Counted from the stretch's first letter, positions 32,993-43,912 are shown. The stretch: DNA of 64,000 bases from Pictodentalium vernedei (GCA_031216915.1 CM062294.1:160225455-160289454), one strand, 5' to 3'. Notes: a model not told the origin generated them from the sequence alone. A program made the numbers and translations.

Positions 32993-34496
32993 ATGGATAA
33001 ACAAAGTCAAGCTCAGTTAAACAGTTCTGCCTTTAATTCTGGTAATCTGCGTAACAGTGGAAATTCCACTAATACTGATATGACATCGATAATGTCGATG
33101 ATGTCTGGCTTCCAGAAAGAAATAGCCAGATTAAATGACACCATAGAGGGTTTGCGGTCAGAGCTTCAAACCCAGAAGCGACAGGCAGATAAAGAAAAGG
33201 CTGAATTGAGAAGGGAATTGGAAAAGGCAATTCTGAAAGCCAAACCAGGTAAGGAGGACCATGCTCCTCCTGTTCCTGAGTTACCATGTATTGACGCTGC
33301 TACAGAAATGAGAAGACCTGCGTCCGCCGGCTCACTGCCGGGAATATCTGAAATAGATTCAGATCTAATTACCCCCAGCCAGGATAACTGGCTGCGTTCC
33401 ATAGTAGAAGAAGCTACCAACACGGTCGCAGTTTCCCCGGCCGTGGCGGTTGAAATTCAATTGGATAAAAATTCAGCTAAAGTCCCCAAATCGCAGCGAC
33501 AGAAAAAATCACCAAACCAAAATCGATCGAAAAGGAAACTCTCCAATGAGTTCCGTGAAAATGATGAAACCGTGGACGTCGAAGACGAAAATGGTTTCTG
33601 TATGACTATTGATCGGCATGTCAAGAAGACAAAAATCATCAAGAAAAATTCACAGAGCACCGCTACTGGAAAGGACTCGGTGGTCACACCAAGAAATGGG
33701 GACTCTGTTAACGCAACAGAGTCTACATCACCGGAAATAGTGAATGCGACAGCTAGCCCAACCGATAGAGCGACGTACGCCGATAAAGTAAAAGCCAAAA
33801 CGCCCCCTAAGGTGATCAATAAAACCAACAAGACACAGGGCCACCCGCAACCAAACCCCTGTGTCGTAATCACACGCGTCCACCCCAAAACGGAAAAAAA
33901 ACTCGATTGATAAAGCCCTTCCAGGATGCTCGTGGGAGAGACTAATCTCCAAAGCCACGGGTAACCATACTTGGAAAATAAAAGTAAAATGCCCTAATAG
34001 AGCAACGAAATTAAATCTGATAAGCAAAGGGGTAATTATTAATGGCAAAAAATACGAAACCGAGGAATATCGTGTTCTTCCGCAACCCGTTCAGTGTCAC
34101 AAGTGTCAGAAATTTGGGCACTTGTCACACAAATGCAACGGGGAGCAACGATGTATGAAATGCGGTGACAAACACATCGCGAAGGCATGTAGTGCTAAAA
34201 CTCTGAAATGCCCGAATTGCGGTGGTCAACACCCCAGCAACTACCGGGGTTGTAGCCACTTCAAAAAAGTTAAAACAAACATCCAGCTTAAAGCTCTAAA
34301 TGTAAGTAATGTCGAGAACTCATCTTCCCCTTATTCCACGTGTACTCTAATGGCTGGCTCTATTTTCAGCATAATGAAGAAACACTTGGACACCAGTCTT
34401 TCGGACGTTTGCAAAGAGATTAGTAAAACAGCCTCCAAGTTATATAATACTCAAATATCTCACACGCTATTAGAAGCGGCCGTCAACAGAATATAA
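32993..34496 (+). pseudogene. Jockey-like LINE ORF1, gag-like, frameshifted
   Basis: The first part (to 33910, 305 aa) is a hydrophilic N-terminus with a coiled-coil-like segment (ARLNDTIEGLRSELQTQK), then a basic linker up to CVVITRVHPKTEK. An 8-A run at 33894-33901 shifts the frame; the next frame continues SIDKALPGCSWERLI without other damage. That part resembles the pre-knuckle domain of insect and other Jockey gag proteins. Three knuckles follow: CHKCQKFGHLSHKC, CMKCGDKHIAKAC and CPNCGGQHPSNYRGC. The role would be RNA binding and particle assembly. The shift needs one A fewer (or a +1 slip), so mutation or sequence error is likelier than programmed frameshifting. Confidence 0.85.
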
Positions 34497-34564
34497 TTAT
34501 GTAACAATATTACAAATAGTAATTAAACTTAAATAAACTTAGTACAGTTATTCCTAAACCATTC

Positions 34565-37294
34565 ATGGATACACTAAAAATAGTCCAGTGGAACGCTCGA
34601 AGCGTTAATCAGAAAAATTTGCAAATGTCACATTATTTAAAAAATACGGACGTAATTGGAATTAGCGAAACCTGGCTTAAACCAAACAAACAATTCTCGT
34701 TATGTGGTTTTGATATTATTAGAAGAGATCGCCCCGCCCAAAAAGGCGGCGGTGTCGCTCTGTTAATAAGGCAGGAGATTAAATACAAATCAATACCATG
34801 CGACCACCTCAATGCTGAAGTGATTGCAGCTGAAATTGAACTTGACCACAAACACGTGGCCATCATATCATATTATAACAAGCCGCAAGCAACAGTAGAC
34901 AGTAAAGTATTTGAATTTTTTACCAACAAGTACAAGCACTGCATATTCTTGGGTGATTTCAATTCCAAACACCAGGTATTCGGTTGTCATAAGACTGAGC
35001 CTAATGGTGACGCCCTTTTCCATATCATTGAAGAACTCGATCTATTCGTGGTAAATAACGATCAAGACGTAACATACATAAGCAACAACCCACTCCATCA
35101 ATCAGATATCCTAGACTTGATTATCACCAGCAAATCACTAACCAGCCAAATGCAAGACATATTTGTAGGAGACGATGATCTAGGCAGTGATCACCTGCCG
35201 GTTCACGCCACTCTGAAATGTAATACTGGTCCCGCAAGGTATCCTCCCGTGAATAGGAGGAACCTATCAAAAACTGACTGGAACCTCTTCAGAAACATTA
35301 TCGAAGTAAAAATAAAGGCAAATGACCCCTCAAATGTTCATGAACTAGAAAAAGCCTGCACCCACCTTAACGACGTTATCAACAGTACACTAGATGAAAT
35401 CTGTCCCAAGCAAACAGTAAAGACGCGGATAAACAGAATAACCCAAACAACTCTTCAAATAATCAAACAAAAAAGAAAAGCCTTCCGGGCTTACCAATCA
35501 GAGAATGATCAAATGAAAAGAGCAGAACTTAAAACCGCGTACAATCGCCTTCATGGGGAAGTAAAAAAGGCCATAGCTAACGACAATCGCGTGAGATGGG
35601 AAAAAGCAACCGAAAACCTAAATGGGCTGAGAGAACCTAAGAGGTTCTGGGATACATTTAAAACTCTTACTGGCCAAAAGAGCAAAATTGCCAATAATAA
35701 TGCGCTAAAGACTAGCGACGGATCTATGGCCATAGACGACAAGGCAAAGGCCAGTGCTTTTGCCGAACTTCTAAAGAAGGCACATCGTCCACAAGAAGGG
35801 AACAGATATGACAACGATTTTAAGGTACGAGTAAATAAATTTGTCCAAGATAACAACTCAATCTTCAATGAACCGAACTTCGACAAAAGGCATGAAGACG
35901 GGGACGACCATGAATTAACCGAACCAATAAGCGTAGAAGAGGTCATGGGTATAATCAGAAAATGCAGGTCATCTTCGTCCCCAGGAGAAGACGAAGTCTC
36001 TTACAAAATAATGAAACAGTGCCCCAACATCTTCTACTGCAGACTTACCAAACTCTTAAACTGCTGTCTCTCCTGTGGGTACTTCCCAAAATGCTGGAAA
36101 GTGGCCACGGGAGTCATGATACCTAAACCCGACAAAGACCTTACCAACCCTTCTAACTACCGCCCAATCAGCTTGCTTAGCTGTGTTGGGAAAATATTTG
36201 AGCGGATTCTCACTACGAGACTTCGCAGCTATCTCGAATCAATCAATTTTTTCAACAAATGGCAAAGAGCGTATAGGAGTCAGAAAGAGGGAATCGGACA
36301 CGTATATAGACTGGTCGATAATATGAAAACAGCATTTAGTCAAAACGAAATCGGAACCGCGCTTTTCTTGGATGTAGAAAAAGCGTTCGACTCGGTATGG
36401 CACAATGGCGTGAGATATAAACTAGCGAAAATGGGATTACCCACTAAAATTCTAAGGATCATATCATCATTTCTAACTGACCGAAAAATCAAGGTGAGGG
36501 TTAATAGCGAGGTGTCAGAGGAAGTAATACTCGAAGCGGGAACACCACAAGGATCGGTTCTAAGTCCGCTTCTTTTCATAATATATGTGAATGATATAGA
36601 AAAAGTAGGGAAAAACTTTGTTGAACTATCGCAGTTCTCAGATGACAAAGGCATTTGGACAGCCAGCAAGTCCAGAAACATAATTAAAAATCGTCTGCAG
36701 GATACCATTCGCGATCTTGAAAGCTGGTGTGCCCTGTGGCGCATCAAACTCAATGCCGCCAAAACTCAAAAAGTTACGTTCTTCAAAAAGCAAAGGAAAA
36801 AACCAGTCCCGAGTATCGATCTCCAGTTATACGATCACAAACTAGAAGCAAACAAAGAGGCCAAATTTTTGGGATTTATCCTAGATAGCAATCTCAGTCT
36901 AAACAGTCACGTAAACTCCATTACGGTTAGAGCTACTAAACGTATCAATTTTCTGAAGATGATCAGAGGTAGAAATTGGGGAGCAAACAAAGATGTGCTT
37001 CTCAAGCTCTACAAAACATTTATACGTCCGGTACTAGAATACGGTGCCATAATAACAAGCGACCTAAGCAAAACCAACATTCAGAAGCTACAGAGGATTC
37101 AAAATTATGCCCTGCGAGTGGCACTATGCAAACCGAAATGGACACCGATAAAGGAACTTCACGAGCTAGCAAAAATAGAAACTATTGATACGCGATTAAA
37201 AGACCTACAAACCAAAACCCTCAACAGACTCCAAGATAGTGAATTAATGGTTGAGTTGAACGAACACCGATCCCTTAACAGAAAAACAAAATAA
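34565..37294 (+). CDS. Jockey-like LINE ORF2: APE endonuclease and RT
   Basis: Intact 909-aa protein. Endonuclease: N10 in VQWNARS, E35 in SETW, GDFN at about 130-133 and SDHLPV near 207. RT: SSSSPGEDEVSYKIMKQ, NYRPISLLSCVGKIFERIL, LFLDVEKAFDSVWH near 601-613, GTPQGSVLSPLLF, and FSDDKG near 691-696 where most relatives have FADD. The catalytic Asp pair is kept. No RNase H domain, as in Jockey-clade elements of about this length. The start ATG at 34565 follows the ORF1 stop by 68 nt. The last about 25 codons are duplicated downstream in the 3' UTR. Confidence 0.93.
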   Translation: MDTLKIVQWNARSVNQKNLQMSHYLKNTDVIGISETWLKPNKQFSLCGFDIIRRDRPAQKGGGVALLIRQEIKYKSIPCDHLNAEVIAAEIELDHKHVAIISYYNKPQATVDSKVFEFFTNKYKHCIFLGDFNSKHQVFGCHKTEPNGDALFHIIEELDLFVVNNDQDVTYISNNPLHQSDILDLIITSKSLTSQMQDIFVGDDDLGSDHLPVHATLKCNTGPARYPPVNRRNLSKTDWNLFRNIIEVKIKANDPSNVHELEKACTHLNDVINSTLDEICPKQTVKTRINRITQTTLQIIKQKRKAFRAYQSENDQMKRAELKTAYNRLHGEVKKAIANDNRVRWEKATENLNGLREPKRFWDTFKTLTGQKSKIANNNALKTSDGSMAIDDKAKASAFAELLKKAHRPQEGNRYDNDFKVRVNKFVQDNNSIFNEPNFDKRHEDGDDHELTEPISVEEVMGIIRKCRSSSSPGEDEVSYKIMKQCPNIFYCRLTKLLNCCLSCGYFPKCWKVATGVMIPKPDKDLTNPSNYRPISLLSCVGKIFERILTTRLRSYLESINFFNKWQRAYRSQKEGIGHVYRLVDNMKTAFSQNEIGTALFLDVEKAFDSVWHNGVRYKLAKMGLPTKILRIISSFLTDRKIKVRVNSEVSEEVILEAGTPQGSVLSPLLFIIYVNDIEKVGKNFVELSQFSDDKGIWTASKSRNIIKNRLQDTIRDLESWCALWRIKLNAAKTQKVTFFKKQRKKPVPSIDLQLYDHKLEANKEAKFLGFILDSNLSLNSHVNSITVRATKRINFLKMIRGRNWGANKDVLLKLYKTFIRPVLEYGAIITSDLSKTNIQKLQRIQNYALRVALCKPKWTPIKELHELAKIETIDTRLKDLQTKTLNRLQDSELMVELNEHRSLNRKTK

Positions 37295-38029
37295 GTTTCC
37301 AGAAAATAAAAAAAAAAAAAAAAAAAAAAAATAATAAAATAAAATAAAAATTATACAATATAACTAAATCGCGTGGAGTCAGTGAGGATTGCCTCGCTAC
37401 TCATTGGGAACTTTAGGATAGAGTCTGTGAGGACTGCCTCGCAACTCTGCTGAAGCGCGATTGAAACGCGTTTAATAAGATCTATATAACAAAACCCTCC
37501 ACATACTCCAGGATAGTGAATCAATGGTGAAGCTGAACGAACACCGAACCCTAAACAGAAAAACAAAATAATCCACAGTAAATTAAAATTACTCAATAGA
37601 ATTAAACTGCGTGGAGTCAGTGAGGATTGCCTCGCTACTCATTGAGGTCTTTAGGATTGAGTCTGTGAGGATTGCCTCGCAACTCTGCTTGTTGGGAGTG
37701 GACTCCGAAGAAACACACCCCTTACCCCATCCATAGCAACAATCACACAGCAGGCACAATATACAATAGCGGATACCTATCTTTCTCTCTACCTTTTACT
37801 TTTCTAACTGAACATTCTCAAATTTTCTTGCAACACTCTTATCAAGAAGACGCATGGAAATGGTAGACAAAGCGTAGGAGGAATTGGTGCAACCTACACA
37901 AGAAACCACCAAACGCTAGGCAAGGATTGAAACAAGCTTGTCTGGCTGGGAACGAGTGTACATTTGATATAAATAAACATTTGAATAAAGATTTAACAGC
38001 CCTTTTAAGGGCTTGAGGGTGTGTGTCAG

Positions 38030-38063
<34 letters not shown>

Positions 38064-38632
38064 GGGGGGGGTTGGGGTGGGGTGGAGGAGGTCATTTGGG
38101 ATTCCCGAAGGATAACCAGATACCTCAAAATCACATACGGCATCCTATCTCCCAGAAGGCTTGATGGATGACTCCCGGTTTCTTAAAACTAAACTGTTGG
38201 AGCTTTCTCCACTTCTTTTTTGTAACCGCTATGGTCATATACCGGGGTCGCTACCAAACCGGCGTTGCTGTTTGGTTTTCTTTTCTCTTCTTCCCTTAAA
38301 CTTGCCATCGCACAACATTACATTCTGGCTCGCCACCATGGTGGGACTCAAACCTCTACCATCGCCGAACTGGAACCGAACAGAGCTCGCTCTCTAATAG
38401 TTTTAAAGGCGTTGGGGGATTGAGTATTGACCATCTAACACTCCAGCTTAAACTGCCGGGTATTCTAACCGCGTGCATAACCCCCTCAGACTCCATTTTG
38501 GGCAATAGGAAAGCTAGGCCTGTGTGATCCAAGGAAAAAAAAATAAGGTTAACCGGGTCGCAAGGGATTTGTAAATCCCACATCGTCCCTGCGCGCCTTC
38601 GGCGCGCTAAAACCTTTCATTCATTCATTCAT
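37295..38632 (+). repeat. 3' UTR of Jockey-like LINE with tandem duplications
   Basis: Contains a poly-A run (37309-37330). A second, diverged copy of the end of ORF2 follows (aaaaccctc at 37214 and 37491, period about 277 bp), and blocks with cgtggagtcagtgaggattgcc appear at about 37372 and 37610. A T/G homopolymer pair lies at 38033-38069. The last 400 bp end in a 17-nt GC hairpin and a TTCA tail. Confidence 0.85.
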
Positions 38633-39354
38633 TGAAGCCCTATTGGTTGGCTTTGATTTAAGTAAAACCATTCGGGAGCGGTTTGCTTTACTGGCTTCAG
38701 AAGTGTGTGAAAATAATATTAAAAAATGGTTTGATAAAATATATTGAGACTAAAGAAATAAATGAAAAAATAACGCCAAAGATCATGATGCCTCACGAAT
38801 GTTATCAGTTGGAATGCATATCCCCCGACGGAGGTTTATGACGGAAAATATTTTACATAACGTAGAAATTGTGTGTTTTACCTTCTGAACCTCTATATTG
38901 TGTGAAAGGTATGAAAAATTAAAAATAAAAAAATAATAAAAATTAATAAAAAATTAATAAAATTAATAAAAAATATAATAAAATAAAAAAATAAATATAT
39001 AATTTTATTTAGGAAATAAATACACATGGTTGAAATTGTAACCTATTTTCTTTTGGGGCATACATGAACTCTGGCACTCGCCCGTGTGTGTTTGTGGTTA
39101 AACAATCGCACTGGCACAGACATTTCCTACTGAAACGTTTTTTTTCTTTTAATATGCCGCCGAAAAATTGTTTTCATTTTTTGAACCCTCATGGGTTTCA
39201 AACATGACTAAAAGATTTTACATAAAATTGATTTAAACCAAGTGATGAGCTTAGGAACTGGTTAAACTGACTGGCAATAATTGATGTTATTCGTTGATGG
39301 GCTCTAATTTAGTCCTTACAAGGATGTTACGCAAGCTTTTGTTTTTCTTATAGG
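38633..39354. repeat. R1, right part (unit 4)
   Basis: Resumes at the right copy of the target duplication and runs to the A2 junction. Confidence 0.85.
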
Positions 39355-41793
39355 CGAACACGGGAACTTGGGTACAGAGTGAACGAAGAACTGAAAAGGG
39401 CCATAAAGATTAGAAAAGCTAAATGTGCTGCATACAGGAGAAGTAGAAAACTTAAGGGGGTGGAAAGCAATGAGGCCATGGTAGCAAAGGAAGAATACCA
39501 ACAAGCACGAAATAAAGTAAACAAGATAAAAGACGACAACCGGAGAGTGCGAAATAGCAGTCTTATTAGGACGATAAGAGCGACAGGGGGGTCGAGTTCG
39601 AGCGTATTTTGGAAATGGGTGAACAAACGTAACAAAGGGAATAACCAACAGAGCATTAAAGTAGATGGCAGAGTTACAGAAGAGCGAGATCAAATCGCAT
39701 TAGAACTCGTCAAGCACTGGGAAAAGGTAAACGATAAGCGATGGGGCATGGGGAACCCACCGGAGTGTCCGAACCAGGTCGAGGAAAATCTCTCGGACTT
39801 CGTGTGCAGCGAAATCAAAACTGAGGAGGTGCGAAGGGTGATCTCAAAATTGAGGAATGGAAAAGCGGGAGGGGTGGACGAAATTCCTAACGAGTTTATC
39901 AAAAAAGGGGGAGAGGAACTCTTGGAAAGCCTAACTGCCCTATTCAATTTAGCCATAGAAAAACAAGAGGTCCCAAAGGAGTGGAGGGAAAGCAAAGTGA
40001 CATTTATTCACAAAAAAGGGGAAAAAGACGTTTTGGATAACTATCGAGGGATCTCTGTCAGTAGCAACATTGGAAAGGTTTTCTGTAAAGTCCTTTATGG
40101 GAGACTAGAGGAGGTAATTGAGGAGAAGGGTTTTTTGGGAGAAATCCAGAATGGCTTCAGGAAGGGAAGGAGAGTTACTGACCATCTTTTCACACTATCC
40201 CAAATGATAGAATCCGCGAAAGCAAAAAAGAAAAAGATGTTTATGGCCTTTTTGGATATCAAGAAGGCATACGATACAGTATGGAGGGAAGGTATGTGGC
40301 GCAAGCTGGAGGCTATGGGCTTAGGAGGCGAGTTTGTTGGAATTATGAAAGCATTATATCAAGATGTACAGAGTGAACTTAGCCTGGGAAACATTACAAC
40401 GAAACGTGTGCCTATGGAGATAGGCCTGAAACAGGGGTGTATCCTTTCGCCGATCCTGTTTGCATTGTACACCAAAGGCTTAGGAGATGAACTCCTGCGT
40501 AGCGAGGAGGGGGTAGCAGTTGGTGACGTGAAGATCCCAGGGCTATTTTTTGCAGACGATATGGTTCTAGTGTCAGAGAGCGAAGAGGGGCTAACGAAAA
40601 TGCTGGGAATTGTTGGGAAATATGGGAGCAAATGGAGACTCGAACTTAATGAAAGCAAGAGCAAAGTTATACCTGTGGGCTGCAAAGTGGACCCCACTCG
40701 AAGGTGGAGAGTGGGGGAGTTCTGCATTCCGGAAGGGAGCAGCAAACTTCTCAATGTGGGAGAGACGGGTGATTACGAGTATTTGGGAGTAAATATAAAC
40801 ATTACAGGAAGAGGCATCTACCGGAACCACACAAATAAATTGATTTTGAAGGGGAAGCGAATCCTTAACCAAATGAAACTTATAGGGAGAAACAGTTTCA
40901 ATAAGGTTTTCGTGGGGAAAACCATTTGGGAAATGGTGGGGCTGCCAAGTATAACATACGGTACGGAAGTGGTACCCCTAAACCAGACGGCCGTAAAGAG
41001 CTTGGAAATCCTGCAGAACGATGCAGGCCGATGGATAACGGGGTCGAGTAATGCCGCAGCGCTAGAAGCAATCAGGGGTGAGCTTGGGTGGATGAGGATC
41101 AAGGACAGGATAGACCTGTTGAAGCTCGGTTATCTTAATTATTTGGTAAATGTCCCCGACAGCCGATGGTGTAAAGTAATGTTCCTGAGAATTTTCAACT
41201 CAAATATCAAAACGGGGTGGATGGTCCAAATGAGGGAGCTAGTAGAGAACTACTCATTGGAGATCTCAGACCTGGACGTTGGGGCAAACCAGGGTAAAAA
41301 AATCGTCAGAGAAAGGGTCATGGAAGATTGTAACCGTAATTGGCGAGAGGGAGTCAAATCAAAGAGGTCTTTGGGTGGCCTGCGTGATAAAGAGAAGCCA
41401 GGTTTTGAAGAGTACCTTGATGGCACCTTTGGGGGGTCACTGTTGTTCAAGCTGAGGTCGCGATCCCTGGAGCTGAGGGGAAAAATTGGGAAAGACGGTG
41501 AAAGGGAGTGCCAGATGTGTAACTTGGACATGGTGGAGACCCTGGAACACTTTCTTCTTGAATGCCCAAAGTATCAGCCTAAAAGAATGAGATTCACTGG
41601 GAGTATAATGGGGAAGTGGGATGGGAGAATGAAGGACATGTGGTTAGGGGGAGACTCAAAGGAGAGGGTTAATGTGCTAATCGGAGAGATTGGGAAGAAT
41701 GGGACAAGGGATATCATCAAGCAGTTCGTCTCTGAGTGTTGGGAGGAGAGGAGAAGCGTGGGAATAGGGAGGCAGTTGGGAGTACAGGGGTAA
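39355..41793 (+). pseudogene. LINE A2 ORF2, 5'-truncated (RT and C-terminal knuckle)
   Basis: Open frame of about 812 codons with intact RT motifs (AFLDIKKAYDTVW, QGCILSPILF, FFADDMVL) and C-terminal CQMCNLDMVETLEHFLLEC. Private changes include LYTKGLG and VGCKVD. It lacks the APE endonuclease and any upstream ATG start; the first plausible codon is GTG. It is about three-quarters identical by eye to A1 at the protein level, so it is a distinct subfamily. Confidence 0.9.
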
Positions 41794-41856
41794 CCATGGC
41801 CTTCTCGTCCGAGAACCTCGACAAATCAGCGGCTGGCCAAAGTGTTATTATTATTA
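39355..41856 (+). mobile_element. LINE A2 with natural 3' end (unit 4)
   Basis: Same 5' truncation as other units, but the 3' end is complete: stop at 41793, the family 3' UTR (GACAAATCAGCGGCTGGCC) and a TTATTATTATTA tail ending about 41856. This shows what lies past the breakpoint seen in units 1-3 and marks the right edge of the tandem array. Confidence 0.9.
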
Positions 41857-42789
41857 GGTCGAAGATTCAAAGGTTCATTTAATTTAGCATTGGTAAAATT
41901 GAATTCATCTTTTAACATTTTTGCTATTTCGATATTCATTCTGTTGTACGTTAAAGTGAAAGGAATGATGGAACTCCTTTCGCATTCGCCCTCTGATATC
42001 TTCATACCAAATGGCCAGAGGGTTTGAAGCGTATTGATCCAAAAAACTTCACGTTTTTTTCTAAATTCATCCGTTTCTTCTAATGTGTCTTTAATTGGTG
42101 GTTGTTCAATAGGATGGATTTCAAAATCGTCCAAAGAATGACCAGGAAGGTTAAAATGTTGTGCTACTGGGGCATCAGCATTATGTTTTATATCCTGTTT
42201 GTGTCTAGTAGCACGTTCTCGGAAAGGATTTTGACTTTGACCAACATACTGTTTCCGACGGCGCTTACATGTAATAAGGTAAATAATGATTGGTGAATCA
42301 CAATGGAGGGTTTTACGGATTATGATAATGATTTTTCGTTTGTTCATGTAGAGTAGAACAAGCCTTATTGAAATTTACCTTATCTCTTGAATTGCGGTGG
42401 AAACGAATGAGCTGTGATTTGATGATACCTCTAAATGTATGTTGGGGATGAAATGACGATGATGAAGCTTTTCTCTTACTTACTGGCATGTTTACAGAAA
42501 ATCCAATTCTTTGTTGTAAAGAAGCTCTAAAACTACTTTTGCAGTGGTTTATAACATTTGCATTAAATCTCCTCCCGAAAATATTATAATTTATCAATTC
42601 TTTAGCGAGCAACAGTAAATTCCATGTCTTTACACCACAGACATGCGTAGTCTTACCCTTTTGGAGGATTCGTTTATTAGCCTCAATAATTTCGGGATCT
42701 ACTTCACAACTTGGAGGTGACCAACCAGATGATTCGGTAATAGGAAGTTTCCGACCGCTGGAGTTTGAAAAGCGGTCTGCTAATTTCAT
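41857..42789 (-). pseudogene. Penelope-like element remnant with GIY-YIG endonuclease
   Basis: The minus-strand frame from 42789 ends with FHPQHTFRGIIKSQLIRFHR, the typical region after the RT of Penelope-like elements. A frameshift near 42330 leads into IIYLITCKRRRKQYVGQSQ, a GIY-YIG endonuclease start. RERATRHKQDI, VAQHFNLPGHS and KKREVFWINTLQTLWPFGMK follow, matching the order in Penelope-like endonucleases. The usual CxxC after YLI is reduced to one Cys. The RT core upstream is missing. It abuts the A2 tail directly. Confidence 0.8.
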
Positions 42790-42849
42790 TTGTCAAAGAA
42801 AATTATACGGTGGTTTGTTTGCCTGATTACCGGTTTTAAGTTTCGGGGC

Positions 42850-43130
42850 CGGAACAGTGCGGCCGTCGTGGACTGGTCACTTTCCACGGGTGTGCAATAT
42901 TTCCACGGACGCCATAAAATTAGATTCCAAGCACTAATTATAGGTCAATCATCAAAATTATAAATAATGAAGCACCGGGTACAGTCCGGTGCTTCACTAA
43001 TTAAAAAATTTCTGCTGTATATTTTTTATTACCTGGTAAATGCATGCGTGGGCATTACTTCCCACGCGTGGGCATTACTTCCCACGCATGGAGTACGACC
43101 AGTTCACGGCGATTGTACTGTACAACAGTT
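42850..43130. repeat. Repeat R3 with palindrome and 20-bp tandem
   Basis: Matches 55138-55258 (shared actttccacgggt, atatttccacggacgc, attagattccaa, gaagcaccgggta) and then 58116-58215 (cctggtaaacgcatgcgtgg). It contains a perfect 11-bp inverted repeat (tgaagcaccgg 42968-42978, ccggtgcttca 42986-42996) and two copies of cgtgggcattacttcccacg at about 43047-43088. The other locus shows the same repeat split by a LINE. Family unknown. Confidence 0.65.
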
Positions 43131-43554
43131 AAACTGCGATCTAAAGGAGACTTTTCTTGGGCTGTTAGGTCAGGGGTGCATGATAGGTTAACCACATTAG
43201 TTCCTAATACAACACCTGTCATGCGGTTCTTACCTTTGAACTTTCTTAGTGTAAATCTAAATGATTCAACCAGTGGTCGTGGGTGATATTGGCGGTTCTC
43301 GTAGTCCAGTGAATCAAATCGTAGACAACAACAAACTTCACTTAATGAATTGTAGGTATAACTTTAATGTCCTTCCCTTTACGAATTGCTTCACTAATGC
43401 TGCCCAACGTCCTCCTCTGAGCCAATGAGAGGTTTTGTGATATAAATTTTCGCTGATCTTGACTTGATCTTGATATCTTTAAGCATATCCCGCAGCTACT
43501 TAACTACGCTGTCAGCATCATATCACGTCTTGAGTTTACGCCTATATTTAGTAA
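43131..43554. other. Unassigned intergenic sequence
   Basis: No ORF, RNA gene or clear repeat recognised. Confidence 0.5.
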
Positions 43555-43622
43555 TTTTTTAATCTTTCTTGGCTTCCTTTTGCCTTTAGAATAGAGTTTC
43601 AAATTCTTTTGGTTACACAGTT
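43555..43622 (+). repeat. Short L2-type LINE fragment
   Basis: About 65 bp (ttcttggcttcct...attcttttggttacaca) nearly match 47125-47185, part of the L2-type LINE remnant. It encodes the equivalent of a LGFLLPLE.SLKFFWLH stretch with stops. Confidence 0.5.
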
Positions 43623-43912
43623 TGCAGTGAATAATTGGAGAGACCCCTCTGCTCTTTAAACATAGAGCGCAAATAATTGAACTTGGCGCCGGGGTAAAAC
43701 TCCACCTGGATGTCCGGATGGGGATCTCAATCAATACGTCCTAAATTTGAACTTCCAATCATGGGGATGTTTTTACAAACATTGGGGAGGCGCCAGTTCT
43801 TTTTCCCACAAATAGACTCCTCTAGGACGCCGAAATTGGGAGAATTTAGTATTAAATGAGCGGCCCGAGTTGCTGTTCGTGATTTGACTTTCTGTGAGTA
43901 CAATATATCTGG

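Larger units (their letters stand above)
32692..38632 (+). mobile_element. Full-length Jockey-like LINE in R1 (unit 4)
   Basis: 5,941-bp insertion bounded by the 12-bp duplication tgaagccctatt (32680-32691 and 38633-38644). Layout: 5' UTR (32692-32992), ORF1 (32993-34496, one frameshift), ORF2 (34565-37294), 1.34-kb repetitive 3' UTR, terminal GC hairpin (GCGCGCCTTCGGCGCGC) and TTCA-repeat tail. The uninterrupted target is seen in unit 3. A gag-like ORF1 with three CCHC knuckles and an ORF2 with endonuclease and RT but no RNase H match the Jockey-clade plan. Confidence 0.92.

Noticed and set aside
33890-33905. Programmed -1 frameshift in Jockey-like ORF1
   Set aside because: The downstream frame needs +1, and the run is a plain 8-A homopolymer without other signals; indel is likelier.
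42840-43110. Hammerhead ribozyme in or near the Penelope-like remnant
   Set aside because: Penelope-like elements often carry hammerheads, but I found no CTGANGA core paired with GAAA on either strand here.
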